A DNA stretch of 64,000 bases from Dyella dinghuensis (GCF_003977615.1 NZ_RYZR01000005.1:372001-436000); one strand, 5' to 3'. Counted from the first letter of the stretch, positions 1 to 10,543 are shown. Numbers and translations are program-made. Notes: generated by a model from the letters alone, not told the origin.

Positions 1-257
1 AACGCCAGCACGCACAGGCGCAGTGCCTGTTCGCCCAGCAGCACGCCATTCAACATATCCGCGCATACGCCCAGCACAAAGGCCAAACCGAGGTTGATCC
101 GCGCATCGCCCGATTCCAGCGCCCAATACAACAGCACGAGCGCCGGCCAGTAAGGCTTGAACGGATCCAGCACGTGCGGCAGCGGCACCAGCATCAGCAA
201 CAACGCGAAGACTAGCGTGCCGATGAACCACCACAAGGAGAGACGCGCGCGACTCAC
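1..257 (-). CDS. mreD: Rod shape-determining protein MreD (partial, runs off the window)
   Basis: MreD is an inner-membrane partner of MreB and MreC in the elongasome that directs lateral wall synthesis. The first 85 codons are visible on the minus strand from a GTG at 257; the rest lies before base 1. The visible part begins VSRARLSLWWFIGTLVFALL and carries the hydrophobic helices and the PFKPYWPALVLLYWAL segment typical of MreD. Its GTG overlaps the mreC stop codon (sequence GTGA), so translation is probably coupled. The gene is third in mreB-mreC-mreD. Family assignment is confident from sequence and position. Confidence 0.9.
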   Translation of the reverse strand, partial: MSRARLSLWWFIGTLVFALLLMLVPLPHVLDPFKPYWPALVLLYWALESGDARINLGLAFVLGVCADMLNGVLLGEQALRLCVLA

Positions 258-1240
258 GTCTGCGGCACTCCTGTCGACGCCGGGGAAGCGGGCTTGAACG
301 ACGACGGCAGCGGCACTTTGGGCGCACTCGACGCCGGCGCAGGCGCTTCGTCCGACGGCGGCCCCGCGGACGGCGATGGTGGCGGCGGACCGGCAGGTTC
401 TGCCAGATCGTGGAGGATCAATACTTCGTCGGTGCGATCCAGATCGGCACTGGGAATCGCATGCGCTTCCAGGAACATGCCAGTTGCGGATGGCGCCACG
501 CTGCGAATTTCCCCGACCGGAAAACCTTCAGGGAACCGGCCGCCCAGGCCTGAGGTCAGCAACTTGTCGCCTACCTGCACATCCTGCGCAATGGGAATGT
601 TCGGAAGCGTAAGCTGGTCGCCTGCACGCGACCCGTAGGCGACCGTGCGCAGACCGGTGCGCGCATCGACCACCGGAATGGCGTGATCGGGATCGGTGAC
701 AAGCATCACCGTGGATGAATTGGGCAGCACATCGATCACCTGCCCCATCACGCCATGCGAATCGATGACGGGCTGACCCGTCTTGACGCCGTCGCGTGCG
801 CCGGCATTGATCATCATGCGGTGGCTATAGGCGCCAAAATCGATGCCGATGACGCGCGCCATCTGCACACGCAGGTTCAGGCTGCGCTGCGTGTCGAGTA
901 ATTCTTTCAGGCGCTGGTTCTGCTGCGCCACCGCCTGCATGCGATTGAGCTTTGCATTGGCCAGCAACAGGTCTTCGCGCAGTTGCTGGTTCTGATCGGT
1001 CAGCATGCGACGGTCGGCGAAGGCCACGCTCGCCGCGCGCAAGCCTTCAGACGGAAGGCTCGCCAGACGGTACACGGGTTCGATCACAATGGACGTGGCA
1101 TAGCGCATGCGCCACAACCACCCGTTACGGTGGTCGAGCACCATCAACACCATCGCCATGGCGAGATAGAAGATCAGCCGCAGCGTACCTGCGGCGGTGC
1201 CGGCGAACAGGGGCGAGGATTCCTCGCGCGCTAGCGGCAT
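254..1240 (-). CDS. mreC: Rod shape-determining protein MreC
   Basis: Periplasmic scaffold of the elongasome that links MreB and MreD to the wall-synthesis enzymes. The 328-residue protein has one N-terminal membrane helix (about residues 20-40), a coiled coil (about 75-118, rich in Q, L, N and R) and then the beta domain, with VIGIDFGAYSHRMMINAGAR and GLGGRFPEGFPVG as recognisable blocks. The last 45 or so residues are a low-complexity Pro/Ala/Ser tail, which varies in this family. It lies 194 bp downstream of mreB, with a paired-hairpin repeat between them, and overlaps mreD by four bases. Confidence 0.95.
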   Translation of the reverse strand: MPLAREESSPLFAGTAAGTLRLIFYLAMAMVLMVLDHRNGWLWRMRYATSIVIEPVYRLASLPSEGLRAASVAFADRRMLTDQNQQLREDLLLANAKLNRMQAVAQQNQRLKELLDTQRSLNLRVQMARVIGIDFGAYSHRMMINAGARDGVKTGQPVIDSHGVMGQVIDVLPNSSTVMLVTDPDHAIPVVDARTGLRTVAYGSRAGDQLTLPNIPIAQDVQVGDKLLTSGLGGRFPEGFPVGEIRSVAPSATGMFLEAHAIPSADLDRTDEVLILHDLAEPAGPPPPSPSAGPPSDEAPAPASSAPKVPLPSSFKPASPASTGVPQT

Positions 1241-1262
1241 GGGCGAACCTCACGCACGTACT

Positions 1263-1406
1263 CCCTCTCCCCTGCGGGGAGAGGGCTGGGGTGAGGGGTC
1301 ATTCTCGCCAGATGCCTCTTATTCAGTGCTTTTTTTAATGCGCTCTGATTCGACATGGACGCAAACCTTGGCCCCTCACCCTACCCTCTCCCCGGCAGGG
1401 AGAGGG
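1263..1406. repeat. Paired-hairpin (REP/BIME-like) repeat between mreB and mreC
   Basis: A 10-bp perfect hairpin (ccctctcccc at 1263-1272, ggggagaggg at 1276-1285) is followed by an inverted repeat (about 1288-1300 with 1370-1382, built on gtgaggggtc and ggcccctcac) and closed by a second hairpin (1384-1392 with 1398-1406). The same architecture and nearly the same terminal words occur again at 24153-24281, so this is a dispersed family. It lies inside the probable mreBC transcript and could stabilise or attenuate it; that role is inferred. Confidence 0.75.
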
Positions 1407-1434
1407 AATAATGTGTCCTCGCAGGCGAGGACCG

Positions 1435-2505
<1,071 letters not shown>

Positions 2506-2747
2506 CTAAAAAGTAAGCGGGCCAGTCTAGTCAGCAAATCCTTTATCCGCAAGGACATGTTCGTTAAGAAAGCCTTGTACGACGCGGTGATACGGCCATT
2601 TTGTGACCTGTCAGCGCATCGCCCCGGCGCTGCCCGCAAGTCGCCATCTTCGCCGGTTGCCGCTACGATGACGGGCTTTGGTCAATACCATCGCTACCGA
2701 GGGTCGTACGCGACCGATCGGTGGCCCACATCGGGGCTTTCAACCAC

Positions 2748-3683
2748 ATGTCTGCCGTCATCTGCGGATCGCTCGCTTACGACACCATCATGGTGTTCCA
2801 GGATCAGTTCAAGAACCACATCATTCCCGATCAGGTGCACATCCTGAACGTGTCCTTCCTGGTGCCGGCGATGCGCCGTGAGTTTGGCGGTTGCGCCGGC
2901 AACATCGCGTACAACCTGAAGCTGCTTGGCGGCGATCCGTTGCCGGTCGCTGCCGTGGGTCAGGATTTCGCGCCGTACCGCGAACATCTGCACAAGTGCG
3001 GCATCCGCATGGATTGCATTCGCGTGTTCGAAGAACAGTTCACGCCGCAGTGCTTTATCACCACGGATCTGGACAACAACCAGATCACCGCGTTCCATCC
3101 GGGTGCGATGTCGAGCGCGCACGAAAACCATGTGCGCAACATTCCCGATATCAGTTTCGGCATTGTTGCGCCCGATGGCCGCGATGCGATGCTGCAGCAT
3201 GTGGATGAGTTTGCGGCACGCAACGTTCCTTTCATTTTCGATCCCGGTCAGGCGATGCCGCTGTTCAATGGCGACGAGTTCCGCGCGATGATCGAAAAGT
3301 CGACGTACGTGATCGTCAACGATTACGAATCGCAGTTGCTGCAGCAACGCACGGGCTGGAGTGCGGCCGATATTGCATCGCGCGTGAAGGCTTACATCGT
3401 GACGCTCGGACCGCGTGGCTCGCTGATTCACGCCGATGGCAAAACATATGAAATTCCGCCGGCACGTGAGCGCAAAATTGTCGATCCGACCGGTTGCGGC
3501 GATGCTTATCGTGCAGGCCTTATTTTCGGCATCATGAAGGGCATGGAATGGCCGACCATCGGCCGCATGGCATCGCTGATGGGCGCGCTGAAAGTCGAGC
3601 ATCCCGGTACGCAGAATCAGTCCTTCACTTACGACCAATTCGCGAAAGAATTCCAGGAACAGTTCGGTTACACCCTGGCGTAA
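2748..3683 (+). CDS. PfkB-family carbohydrate/nucleoside kinase (adenosine kinase-like)
   Basis: Ribokinase-fold kinase that should transfer the ATP gamma-phosphate to a sugar or nucleoside. Visible motifs are the N-terminal GGCAGNIAYNLKLLG substrate/lid region, the mid-protein VNDYE segment and the C-terminal DPTGCGDAYRAG anion hole with its catalytic Asp (family form usually GAGD, here GCGD). I chose the ATG at 2748 because MSAVICGSLAYDTI is the usual N-terminus; a GTG 27 bp upstream is in frame. The protein is 311 residues. Related proteins are annotated as adenosine or sugar kinases, but the substrate cannot be settled from sequence. The DUF1304 and M24 genes follow closely on the same strand. 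Confidence 0.85.
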   Translation: MSAVICGSLAYDTIMVFQDQFKNHIIPDQVHILNVSFLVPAMRREFGGCAGNIAYNLKLLGGDPLPVAAVGQDFAPYREHLHKCGIRMDCIRVFEEQFTPQCFITTDLDNNQITAFHPGAMSSAHENHVRNIPDISFGIVAPDGRDAMLQHVDEFAARNVPFIFDPGQAMPLFNGDEFRAMIEKSTYVIVNDYESQLLQQRTGWSAADIASRVKAYIVTLGPRGSLIHADGKTYEIPPARERKIVDPTGCGDAYRAGLIFGIMKGMEWPTIGRMASLMGALKVEHPGTQNQSFTYDQFAKEFQEQFGYTLA

Positions 3684-3711
3684 CCGACTCTTGCATCAGA
3701 GAGACATCAGC

Positions 3712-4074
3712 ATGTCCATGCTAGCCAACATTGTGATTGCGATCATCGCTCTGATGCACGTCTGGTTCCTGGTCCTCGAAATGTTTCTGTGGGACAAACC
3801 CACCGGCCGGCGCGCTTTCGGACTCACGGCGGAATTTGCCACACAGTCGAAAGTGCTCGCTGCGAATCAGGGTCTGTACAACGGATTTCTCGCCGCAGGC
3901 TTGATCTGGGGATTGCTTCTCGGCAACACGCCGGAAGGTATGCACGTAAAGATTTTCTTCCTTGCGTGCGTGCTTATTGCAGGTCTGTACGGCGGCTCCA
4001 CCGCCACGCGCAAAGTGCTCTGGATTCAGGGGCTGCCGGCCCTCATCGGTCTTGTACTTATCTTGCTGAGCTGA
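3712..4074 (+). CDS. DUF1304 family small inner-membrane protein
   Basis: A 120-residue protein with four predicted membrane helices (near residues 3-22, 52-72, 78-96 and 100-118) and the conserved loop motifs MFLWDKP and FATQSKVLAANQGLYNGFLA that mark the DUF1304 family. Function is unknown. The ATG at 3712 is preceded by an agagaga ribosome-binding stretch; a TTG at 3691 is also in frame but has no such site. It sits 28 bp after the PfkB kinase and 27 bp before the M24 gene, so the three may be co-transcribed. Confidence 0.85.
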   Translation: MSMLANIVIAIIALMHVWFLVLEMFLWDKPTGRRAFGLTAEFATQSKVLAANQGLYNGFLAAGLIWGLLLGNTPEGMHVKIFFLACVLIAGLYGGSTATRKVLWIQGLPALIGLVLILLS

Positions 4075-4101
4075 CGCCTGTTACAGGCGACATTTGCCGT
4101 C

Positions 4102-4773
4102 ATGACACATCACGATCGCGAAGCGGTAGGCAACGCTTTCAATCCAGCATTGATGCACCACGCGCGTGCGAAAAGCTGGGATGCGTTGAACGCCATCAGC
4201 GAGCGCATGCATCCGGGCATTCGTGAAGACGAGGCCCTGGCCATGGCCGGCGAGGTATTTCGCGAGCTGGGCATGGAACGCCTGTGGCACCCGCCATACA
4301 TCCGGATCGGCCCCAATACCCTCAAAACGTATCGCGAGCGCTCCATCCCCGACGTTCAGCTGGGCGAAAACGACATCTACTTCGTCGACCTCGGCCTGGT
4401 TTTCGAGGGCCATGAGGGCGACGTCGGGGACACTTTCGTGGTCGGCGATGCCCCGAAATACGCCGCCTGCGCCCAGGCAGCCCGCGATTTGTATCGGGAC
4501 GTCGCCGCAAAATGGCGAAATGAGGGCTTGAGCGGCCGTAACCTGTATAATTATGCGGATGAGCGCGCCGAGGCGATGGGCTGGCGATTCAACCACGCCA
4601 TCAAGGGCCATCGCATAAGCGATTTTCCGCACTCGGTTCACAAAGGCGGCGATCTGGGCGATTTGGAACACAGCCCTTCCAGCGACCTATGGGTCCTGGA
4701 AATCCAGATTGCACACCCGAACGAACCCTTCGGCGCTTTCTACGAGGACCTGCTGACCGGTGCAGCCCTTTAG
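4102..4773 (+). CDS. M24-family metallopeptidase-like protein (Xaa-Pro peptidase fold)
   Basis: A 223-residue pita-bread-fold protein related to methionine aminopeptidase and Xaa-Pro aminopeptidase. Candidate metal ligands are visible in order: Asp in YFVDLGLVF, Asp in EGDVGDTFVVG, His around GHRISDFPHSVH, Glu in LEIQIAHP and Glu in FYEDLL. It is shorter than two-domain prolidases and has no N-terminal creatinase domain, so it matches the compact M24 group. Its TAG stop (4771-4773) falls inside the outer arm of the structured repeat that begins at 4772, so the repeat may define the C-terminus. Substrate unknown. Confidence 0.8.
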   Translation: MTHHDREAVGNAFNPALMHHARAKSWDALNAISERMHPGIREDEALAMAGEVFRELGMERLWHPPYIRIGPNTLKTYRERSIPDVQLGENDIYFVDLGLVFEGHEGDVGDTFVVGDAPKYAACAQAARDLYRDVAAKWRNEGLSGRNLYNYADERAEAMGWRFNHAIKGHRISDFPHSVHKGGDLGDLEHSPSSDLWVLEIQIAHPNEPFGAFYEDLLTGAAL

Positions 4774-5037
4774 AGCCTGTTTACTGTTTCGGCGTGGCCC
4801 GCGCCGGATCTATTTGCCAGCCGGGCAAGGAGGAACGAAGGCGTGTATGTCAATACACAACTGAGTGAGGACGCAGCCCGGCGGGCAAACAGACCCGGCC
4901 CGAAGGGTTGCCACGGTGCGGCCGTCATGCGGCAGCGCGCGACTTGGCTTGACAGCCAGTCAAGCCTGCGCCGCGCACCACCACCTGCCGGCCGCACCGT
5001 GGCAACGCGGGCTACGCCGAAATAGTAAACAGGCTCT
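4772..5037. repeat. Structured repeat or MITE-like element able to form a three-way junction
   Basis: Outer 31-nt inverted arms at 4772-4802 and 5007-5037 differ at two positions. Between them, with almost no spare bases, sit two more stems. One pairs 4803-4826 with 4876-4899 (24 nt, three mismatches) and contains a smaller hairpin, gtgtat (4843-4848) with atacac (4853-4858). The other pairs gttgccacggtgcggccg (4907-4924) perfectly with 4989-5006 and contains ggcttgac (4946-4953) with gtcaagcc (4959-4966). The whole is a cloverleaf-like fold. No transposase reading frame is present. It may be a MITE or a structured RNA element in the fusA-paralogue leader. Confidence 0.8.
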
Positions 5038-5155
5038 CAAGGCGCCCGCCAGCCCTCGGAAACGCCAGATACACATTGAAAACGTACGCTGCGGACAGAG
5101 CACGGAATGTCCGCCCCCTGTTCGCCCAACGACTTTTACTTACGGAACCAAGACT

Positions 5156-7321
5156 GTGGCTCGCCAAAAACCCTTAAGCCTCTACCGCAATATCGGCATC
5201 ATCGCCCACATCGACGCCGGTAAGACCACCACCACCGAGCGCGTGCTGTATTACACCGGTAAGAAGCACCAGATCGTCGACGTGCACGACACGAAGGACG
5301 GCAAGGGCTCGACCACCACCGACTACCTCGAGCAGGAACGCAAGCGCGGCATCACCATTCAGTCCGCCGCTGTGTCCACCGAGTGGAAGGGTCACCAGAT
5401 CAACGTGATCGACACCCCAGGCCACGTGGACTTCACCATCGAAGTGAACCGTTCGCTGCGCGTGCTCGACGGCGCCGTGGTGGTGTTCGACGGCGTGGCC
5501 GGCGTGGAACCGCAGACGGAAACCAACTGGCGCCTGGCCGACCAGTACAACGTGCCGCGCATGTGCTACGTCAACAAGATGGACCGCATCGGCGCGAACT
5601 TTAAGCACGCCGTGGACGGCATCAAGAACCGCCTAGGCGCCAACGCCGTGCTTTGCCAGGTGCCGCTGGGCAGCCACGACGATTTCATCGGCATGGCCGA
5701 TCTGATCACCGGCCAGGGCTACATCTGGGAAGGTCACGACAAGGACAGCAAGTGGGAAACCATTCCGCTGGCCGAGATCGCCAACCACCCGAAAGTGCAG
5801 GCGTTCACCACCTCTGCGGACAAGGAATGGATCGGCAACCTCGCTGCATTGCGCGAGGAAACCATCGAAAAAGCGCTGGAAATGGACGATGAAGCCTTCG
5901 ACAAGCTGCTTCACGCAGGCGACGTCGAAACCTTCGTCAAGAGCGGCGACTTCAGCCTGGAACTCTTGAAGAAGTGCATCCGTACCGGTTGCGTGCAGGG
6001 CAAGCTGGTGCCGATCTTCTGCGGCTCCTCCTACCGCAACAAGGGTGTGCAGCAGCTGCTCGACGGCGTGATCGACTACATGCCGTTCCCGGGTGAAAAC
6101 GGCGGCATCGGCCTGGTGGACGAAGACGGCAACGTCGTCGGTGAACAGGGCGTGGTGGACGAAGCTCCGGCGCGTGCGCTGGCCTTCAAGGTGATCAACG
6201 ACCAGTTCGGTACGCTCACCTTCTGCCGCATCTACTCCGGCGTGATCAAGAAGGGCGACACGCTGCAGAACGTGACGCGCGGTAAGAAAGAACGCATCGG
6301 CCGCATCGTGGAAGTGCAGGCGAACGCGACCAAAGACATCGACGAAGTTCGCGCCGGCGACATCTGCGCGTTCGTCTCGATGAAGGAAACCGAGACCGGC
6401 GACTCGCTCACCGATCCGTCGAGCCCCGTGTTGCTGGAGCGCATGCGCTTCCCCGACCCGGTGATCAGCGTGGCCGTGGAACCGAAGAGCCGCAACGACA
6501 TCGACAAGCTTTCCACCGCGCTCTACAAGATGGTGAAGGCCGACCCGTCGCTGCGCATGGAAGTGGACAAGGAAACCGGACAGACCGTGCTCAAGGGCAT
6601 GGGCGAACTGCATCTGGAAATCACCATCGACCGTATGCGCACCGAACTGGGCGTGGACGCGACGATGGGCAAGCCCAAGGTCAGCTTCCGCGAAGCCTTC
6701 GGCCAGATGGTCGAACACACCTACACGCACAAGAAGCAGTCCGGTGGTTCGGGTCAGTTCGCAGAAGTGAAGATGATCTTCGAACCGGGCGAACCGGGCA
6801 GCGGCGTGGTGTTCTCCGACGAAATCGTCGGCGGCCGCGTGCCGCGCGAATACATCCCCGCTGTCGAGCACGCCGTCACGGTGGAATCGCGCCAGGGTCA
6901 GGTTGCCGGTTACGAAGTGCTGGACTTCAAGGCACGCCTCATCGACGGCAAGTTCCATGACGTCGACTCCTCGGCACTCGCCTTCGAAATCGCCGGCCGC
7001 GCCTGCTTCCGCGAAGCGCAGCGCATGTCCAAGCCGAAGTTGCTCGAGCCGGTGATGAAGCTGGAAGTCGTGACCGAAGCCGATTACCTCGGCGACGTGA
7101 TCGGCGACATCAACCGTCGTCGCGGCTCGATCAGCGAACAGGGCCAGAAAGGTACCAACGCATTCGTGCAGGGCTTTGTGCCGCTGGCGGAAATGTTCGG
7201 CTACATCAACTTCCTGCGCTCGGCCACCAGCGGCCGTGGCACCTTCTCGATGATCTTCGATCATTACGAAGAAGTGCCGGCGAGCATGGTTGCCAAGTTG
7301 ATGGAGAAGGAAGCGAAGTAA
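5156..7321 (+). CDS. fusA: Elongation factor G paralogue (EF-G2 type)
   Basis: Translocase GTPase of protein synthesis, or a specialised paralogue. The 721 residues follow the full EF-G plan: P-loop [12 protein letters not shown] (about residues 17-28), switch [15 protein letters not shown], then domains II-V ending [13 protein letters not shown]. Switch I reads [15 protein letters not shown], unlike the usual QERGITITSAATT, which points to the second EF-G lineage. No ribosomal protein, rpoB/C or tuf genes flank it, so it is not the str-operon copy. The start is GTG 5156 ([16 protein letters not shown]). The frame stays open upstream but runs through the structured repeat without family-like residues. 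The exact paralogue class is uncertain. Confidence 0.9.
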   Translation: MARQKPLSLYRNIGIIAHIDAGKTTTTERVLYYTGKKHQIVDVHDTKDGKGSTTTDYLEQERKRGITIQSAAVSTEWKGHQINVIDTPGHVDFTIEVNRSLRVLDGAVVVFDGVAGVEPQTETNWRLADQYNVPRMCYVNKMDRIGANFKHAVDGIKNRLGANAVLCQVPLGSHDDFIGMADLITGQGYIWEGHDKDSKWETIPLAEIANHPKVQAFTTSADKEWIGNLAALREETIEKALEMDDEAFDKLLHAGDVETFVKSGDFSLELLKKCIRTGCVQGKLVPIFCGSSYRNKGVQQLLDGVIDYMPFPGENGGIGLVDEDGNVVGEQGVVDEAPARALAFKVINDQFGTLTFCRIYSGVIKKGDTLQNVTRGKKERIGRIVEVQANATKDIDEVRAGDICAFVSMKETETGDSLTDPSSPVLLERMRFPDPVISVAVEPKSRNDIDKLSTALYKMVKADPSLRMEVDKETGQTVLKGMGELHLEITIDRMRTELGVDATMGKPKVSFREAFGQMVEHTYTHKKQSGGSGQFAEVKMIFEPGEPGSGVVFSDEIVGGRVPREYIPAVEHAVTVESRQGQVAGYEVLDFKARLIDGKFHDVDSSALAFEIAGRACFREAQRMSKPKLLEPVMKLEVVTEADYLGDVIGDINRRRGSISEQGQKGTNAFVQGFVPLAEMFGYINFLRSATSGRGTFSMIFDHYEEVPASMVAKLMEKEAK

Positions 7322-7350
7322 GTTTCACTTCCGGATTCAACTAGAAAAGC

Positions 7351-7382
7351 AAAAACTCGGGAGGTCACTCCCGAGTTTTTTT
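7351..7382 (+). terminator. Rho-independent terminator of the EF-G paralogue
   Basis: A nine-bp perfect stem (actcgggag at 7355-7363, ctcccgagt at 7368-7376) with loop gtca is followed by a run of seven T. It sits 30 bp after the stop codon. Confidence 0.95.
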
Positions 7383-7432
7383 GTAAGGGCGCGTAAGATC
7401 AGAAGACGCCGGAGAAATATTGAAGGGATTTT

Positions 7433-8656
7433 ATGCAGACTTCTCGATCGCTCTGGCGAAATGCTTTTGCAGGTTTGATATGCGTTGCCGCGTGGCTATT
7501 CGCGCTGATTTACGCACACGCCATGCATCCGCAGGTGGCGGACGAAGCGGTACATATACCGCAGATCCAAGATTTTTTAAGCGGGCATCTTGCCATGTCC
7601 GCTGGATTGGCGATGCTTCCGGGCTATCACTTGCTGGTAGCTGGCATTATGAAAGCATTGACCCTCCACTCGATCATGAGCATGAGAGTCATCAGCGCCG
7701 TTTTTGGACTGGCGTCCGGCGTCACCTTTTATTGCATTCGCCGATCCTTGGGCGATGCATCTGCGTTTGTATATGCAAGCCAATTTTTTCTGTTCCCGCT
7801 TTTATTTCCTTACTATTTCCTGGTCTACACGGACATCCTGTCGCTTGCCTTGATATTGGCAGCGTTGCTTTCAGCGCTAAAACAACGACATGTCATCGCC
7901 GCGGTGATCCTCCTCGCCTCCATCGGCGTAAGGCAAAACAACGTCATCTGGGCTGCATTCCTGCCCCTTTTCGTCCTTTGGCCTGACATTAATAAGCAAT
8001 CGTTTAAGCAAATAGCTCTCTCGAAAAGTACTTGGCGCATCCTTCTTCCTTATGCGTTGCCCGTAATCGCCTTCTTTGCTTATTGGGCATGGCATGGTTC
8101 GATTTCGGCCTCCAGCAAGGTCGCTTACGAAAACCCCGAACTGAGCCTTCACCCTGGAAACGTATATTTTTTCCTGTTTCTCTTTCTGGCGTTCTTTCCA
8201 TTTCAAGCATGGACTGGCGTCAGGAAAATGTTTTTAGTCATCCGCTCAAAGCCATGGCTTGCGCTTCTTTTCATCGGCGCGGCCGCAAGCATCAAATTGA
8301 GAGGAAGCCCCGATAACTATGCGTTTGCTGACTATTTTCTGCGCAATGCGGTCATCGCGTTTGTTCATGGCGGCTGGCCACGCTATGTCTTTGGGTTGCT
8401 GGTGGTACTGGGTTTCTGCAGCATCGCTTTCACACGGTTCTTATTGCATCAGAGCTGGCTGCTATATCTCGTTTGCGCCTTCTACCTGTGCTCGTACTGG
8501 CTCATTGAAAATCGATACACCATGATCCCTTTTGCGCTCTGGATGGTGTTACGAAAGGTCGAGAATGACACCGCCGAACGATGGACCATGATTGGTTGGT
8601 TCATCATTTCCCAGTTTTTTGTTTGGGGCATCATGAGCCATCGATTCATGCTCTAA
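7433..8656 (+). CDS. Polytopic membrane protein resembling DIE2/ALG10 glucosyltransferase
   Basis: A 407-residue protein with about ten membrane helices. ALG10-like landmarks occur in order: an acidic first luminal/periplasmic loop DEAVHIPQIQDFLSGH (about residue 38), a PGYH motif, FLVYTDILSLALIL, the VRQNNVIWAAF block (about residue 164) and a C-terminal IENRYTMIPF segment. In eukaryotes ALG10 adds the last glucose to the dolichol-linked oligosaccharide; in bacteria a polyprenyl-phosphate-sugar donor would be expected, which is inference. The ATG at 7433 has a gaaggga ribosome-binding site. Apparent GC and codon use are lower than in fusA and prfC beside it, suggesting separate acquisition. 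No other glycan gene is adjacent. Confidence 0.65.
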   Translation: MQTSRSLWRNAFAGLICVAAWLFALIYAHAMHPQVADEAVHIPQIQDFLSGHLAMSAGLAMLPGYHLLVAGIMKALTLHSIMSMRVISAVFGLASGVTFYCIRRSLGDASAFVYASQFFLFPLLFPYYFLVYTDILSLALILAALLSALKQRHVIAAVILLASIGVRQNNVIWAAFLPLFVLWPDINKQSFKQIALSKSTWRILLPYALPVIAFFAYWAWHGSISASSKVAYENPELSLHPGNVYFFLFLFLAFFPFQAWTGVRKMFLVIRSKPWLALLFIGAAASIKLRGSPDNYAFADYFLRNAVIAFVHGGWPRYVFGLLVVLGFCSIAFTRFLLHQSWLLYLVCAFYLCSYWLIENRYTMIPFALWMVLRKVENDTAERWTMIGWFIISQFFVWGIMSHRFML

Positions 8657-8800
8657 GTGCCTCAAAGACGCACTGCCTTGGCCGTTCCCTCCCCGCCATT
8701 CCGGGCTGCGCAGAAGCGCTTTAGTCCATGACGAATAAAAGCGCAGCCAGCCCAAATCCACGCTAAAATAAAGGGTTCGCGCCTCCATCGACGCTCCGAT

Positions 8801-10402
8801 ATGTCCAGCCATCTTCAAGAAACCCACCGCCGCCGCACCTTCGCGATCATCAGCCACCCCGACGCGGGCAAGACCACGCTGACGGAAAAGCTGCTGCTGT
8901 TTGGCGGTGCGATCCAGATGGCCGGCTCTGTGAAGGGCCGCAAGGCCGCACGTCACGCGACTTCCGACTGGATGGCGTTGGAAAAAGAGCGCGGTATTTC
9001 GGTCACTTCGTCGGTGATGCAGTTTCCGTACGAAGGCAAGATTGTCAACCTGCTTGATACCCCCGGCCACGCGGACTTCTCCGAAGACACCTATCGCGTG
9101 CTCACCGCCGTGGACTCGGCCTTGATGGTGATCGACTGCGCGAAGGGCGTCGAAGAACGCACGATCAAGCTGATGGAAGTGTGCCGCCTGCGCGATACGC
9201 CCATCATGACCTTCATCAACAAGCTCGACCGCGAGGGCCACTCGCCGATCGACCTGCTGGACGAAGTGGAATCCGTGCTCGGCATCGCCTGCGCGCCGCT
9301 GACATGGCCTATCGGCATGGGTAAGCGACTGAAGGGTGTCTATCACATGCTGCTCGATGAAGTGCATGTGTTCGAAGCCGGCAAGAATTTTACGCGGCAG
9401 GATTCGACGATTTTCAAAGGCCTCGATGCACCAGGCCTTGAAGAAGCCATCGGCTCCGAGGCGCTGAGCGAATTGCGCGAAGAACTGGAACTGGTGCAAG
9501 GCGCCTCGCACGCCTTCGATGTCGAGCAATACCTTGCCGGCAAACTCACGCCGGTGTTCTTCGGCTCGGCCGTGAACAACTTCGGCGTGCAGCTGCTGTT
9601 GGACTTCTTCGTCGAGCACGCGCCCTCGCCTCGCCCGCGCAGTACGCTCAGCCGTGAAGTAAAGCCGGAAGAAGAAAAACTCACCGGCTTCGTTTTCAAG
9701 ATTCAGGCAAACATGGATCCGGCGCACCGCGACCGCGTGGCGTTCATGCGTGTGTGTTCAGGCACGTACACCGCCGGCATGAAGATGATGCAGACGCGCA
9801 CGAGCAAGGAAGTGCGCATCGCCAATGCACTCACCTTCATGGCGAGCGATCGTGAAATTGTCGAGAGCGCGTATCCGGGCGATGTGATCGGCTTGCACAA
9901 TCACGGCACGATCAGCATCGGCGACACCTTCACGGAAGGCGAAGCGATCAGCTTCACCGGCATCCCCAACTTCGCACCGGAACTCTTCCGCCGTGCCCGC
10001 CTGCGCGATCCGCTGAAGATGAAAGCGCTGCAGAAAGGTCTGGCGCAGCTTTCCGAAGAAGGCGCGACGCAGTTCTTCCGTCCGCTGATGAGCAACGACC
10101 TGATCTTGGGCGCCGTCGGCGTGCTGCAGTTCGACGTGGTGGCTTACCGCCTCAAAGATGAATATGGCGTCGACGCAAGCTTCGAGCCAGTCAGCGTCAT
10201 CACGGCCCGCTGGGTGCATTGTGACGACGAGAAGAAGCTCGAGGAATTCCGCGAGAAAAACATCATGAACCTCGGCATCGATGCCGCCGGGGAATTGGTC
10301 TACCTCGCCCCGACCCGCGTGAATCTGCAGCTGGCGCAGGAACGTTCGCCCGCGGTGCGCTTCTCCGCAACCCGCGAGCACGCCGCGTCGCTCGACCTCT
10401 AA
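8801..10402 (+). CDS. prfC: Peptide chain release factor 3
   Basis: RF3 is the GTPase that removes RF1/RF2 from the ribosome after peptide release. The 533 residues match the family. Visible elements are the P-loop [20 protein letters not shown], the RF3 hallmark [17 protein letters not shown], switch [17 protein letters not shown] and the C-terminal domain with [16 protein letters not shown]. The start gives [20 protein letters not shown]. The 144 bp upstream contain ggctgcgc (8704-8711) and its complement (8741-8748), which could be the previous gene's terminator or part of the leader. Confidence 0.97.
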   Translation: MSSHLQETHRRRTFAIISHPDAGKTTLTEKLLLFGGAIQMAGSVKGRKAARHATSDWMALEKERGISVTSSVMQFPYEGKIVNLLDTPGHADFSEDTYRVLTAVDSALMVIDCAKGVEERTIKLMEVCRLRDTPIMTFINKLDREGHSPIDLLDEVESVLGIACAPLTWPIGMGKRLKGVYHMLLDEVHVFEAGKNFTRQDSTIFKGLDAPGLEEAIGSEALSELREELELVQGASHAFDVEQYLAGKLTPVFFGSAVNNFGVQLLLDFFVEHAPSPRPRSTLSREVKPEEEKLTGFVFKIQANMDPAHRDRVAFMRVCSGTYTAGMKMMQTRTSKEVRIANALTFMASDREIVESAYPGDVIGLHNHGTISIGDTFTEGEAISFTGIPNFAPELFRRARLRDPLKMKALQKGLAQLSEEGATQFFRPLMSNDLILGAVGVLQFDVVAYRLKDEYGVDASFEPVSVITARWVHCDDEKKLEEFREKNIMNLGIDAAGELVYLAPTRVNLQLAQERSPAVRFSATREHAASLDL

Positions 10403-10543
10403 GCCTCGCCTGCGGCGACCCCGCGGGCAGCGGCTACCACCCTCGCCGTCATCTCGCTAATCTGGCCATCAGGCCGCCCCGACCGCCACCCGAATCTTCC
10501 GGGCGATGTGGGGCGCTCCACTGCCAACTCAGCGGGAATTCGC

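Noticed and set aside
2694-3638. 314-codon minus-strand frame opposite the PfkB kinase
   Set aside because: Shadow frame; the plus strand has the catalytic GCGDAY motif and the expected length.
4772-5037. Structured repeat as an attC or integron site
   Set aside because: No conserved R-box GTTRRRY sites or integrase were seen, and the fold has three stems instead of one long imperfect hairpin.
4865-5155. N-terminal extension of the EF-G paralogue
   Set aside because: The frame runs through the structured repeat and gives no EF-G-like residues before the GTG at 5156.
5633-7264. 543-codon open frame on the minus strand across the EF-G paralogue
   Set aside because: It is antisense to a fully recognisable EF-G, has His/Ala-rich shadow composition typical of GC-rich coding DNA and no family match.
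8549-9727. 392-codon minus-strand frame across prfC
   Set aside because: Covers the intergenic region and prfC on the opposite strand, with shadow composition only.
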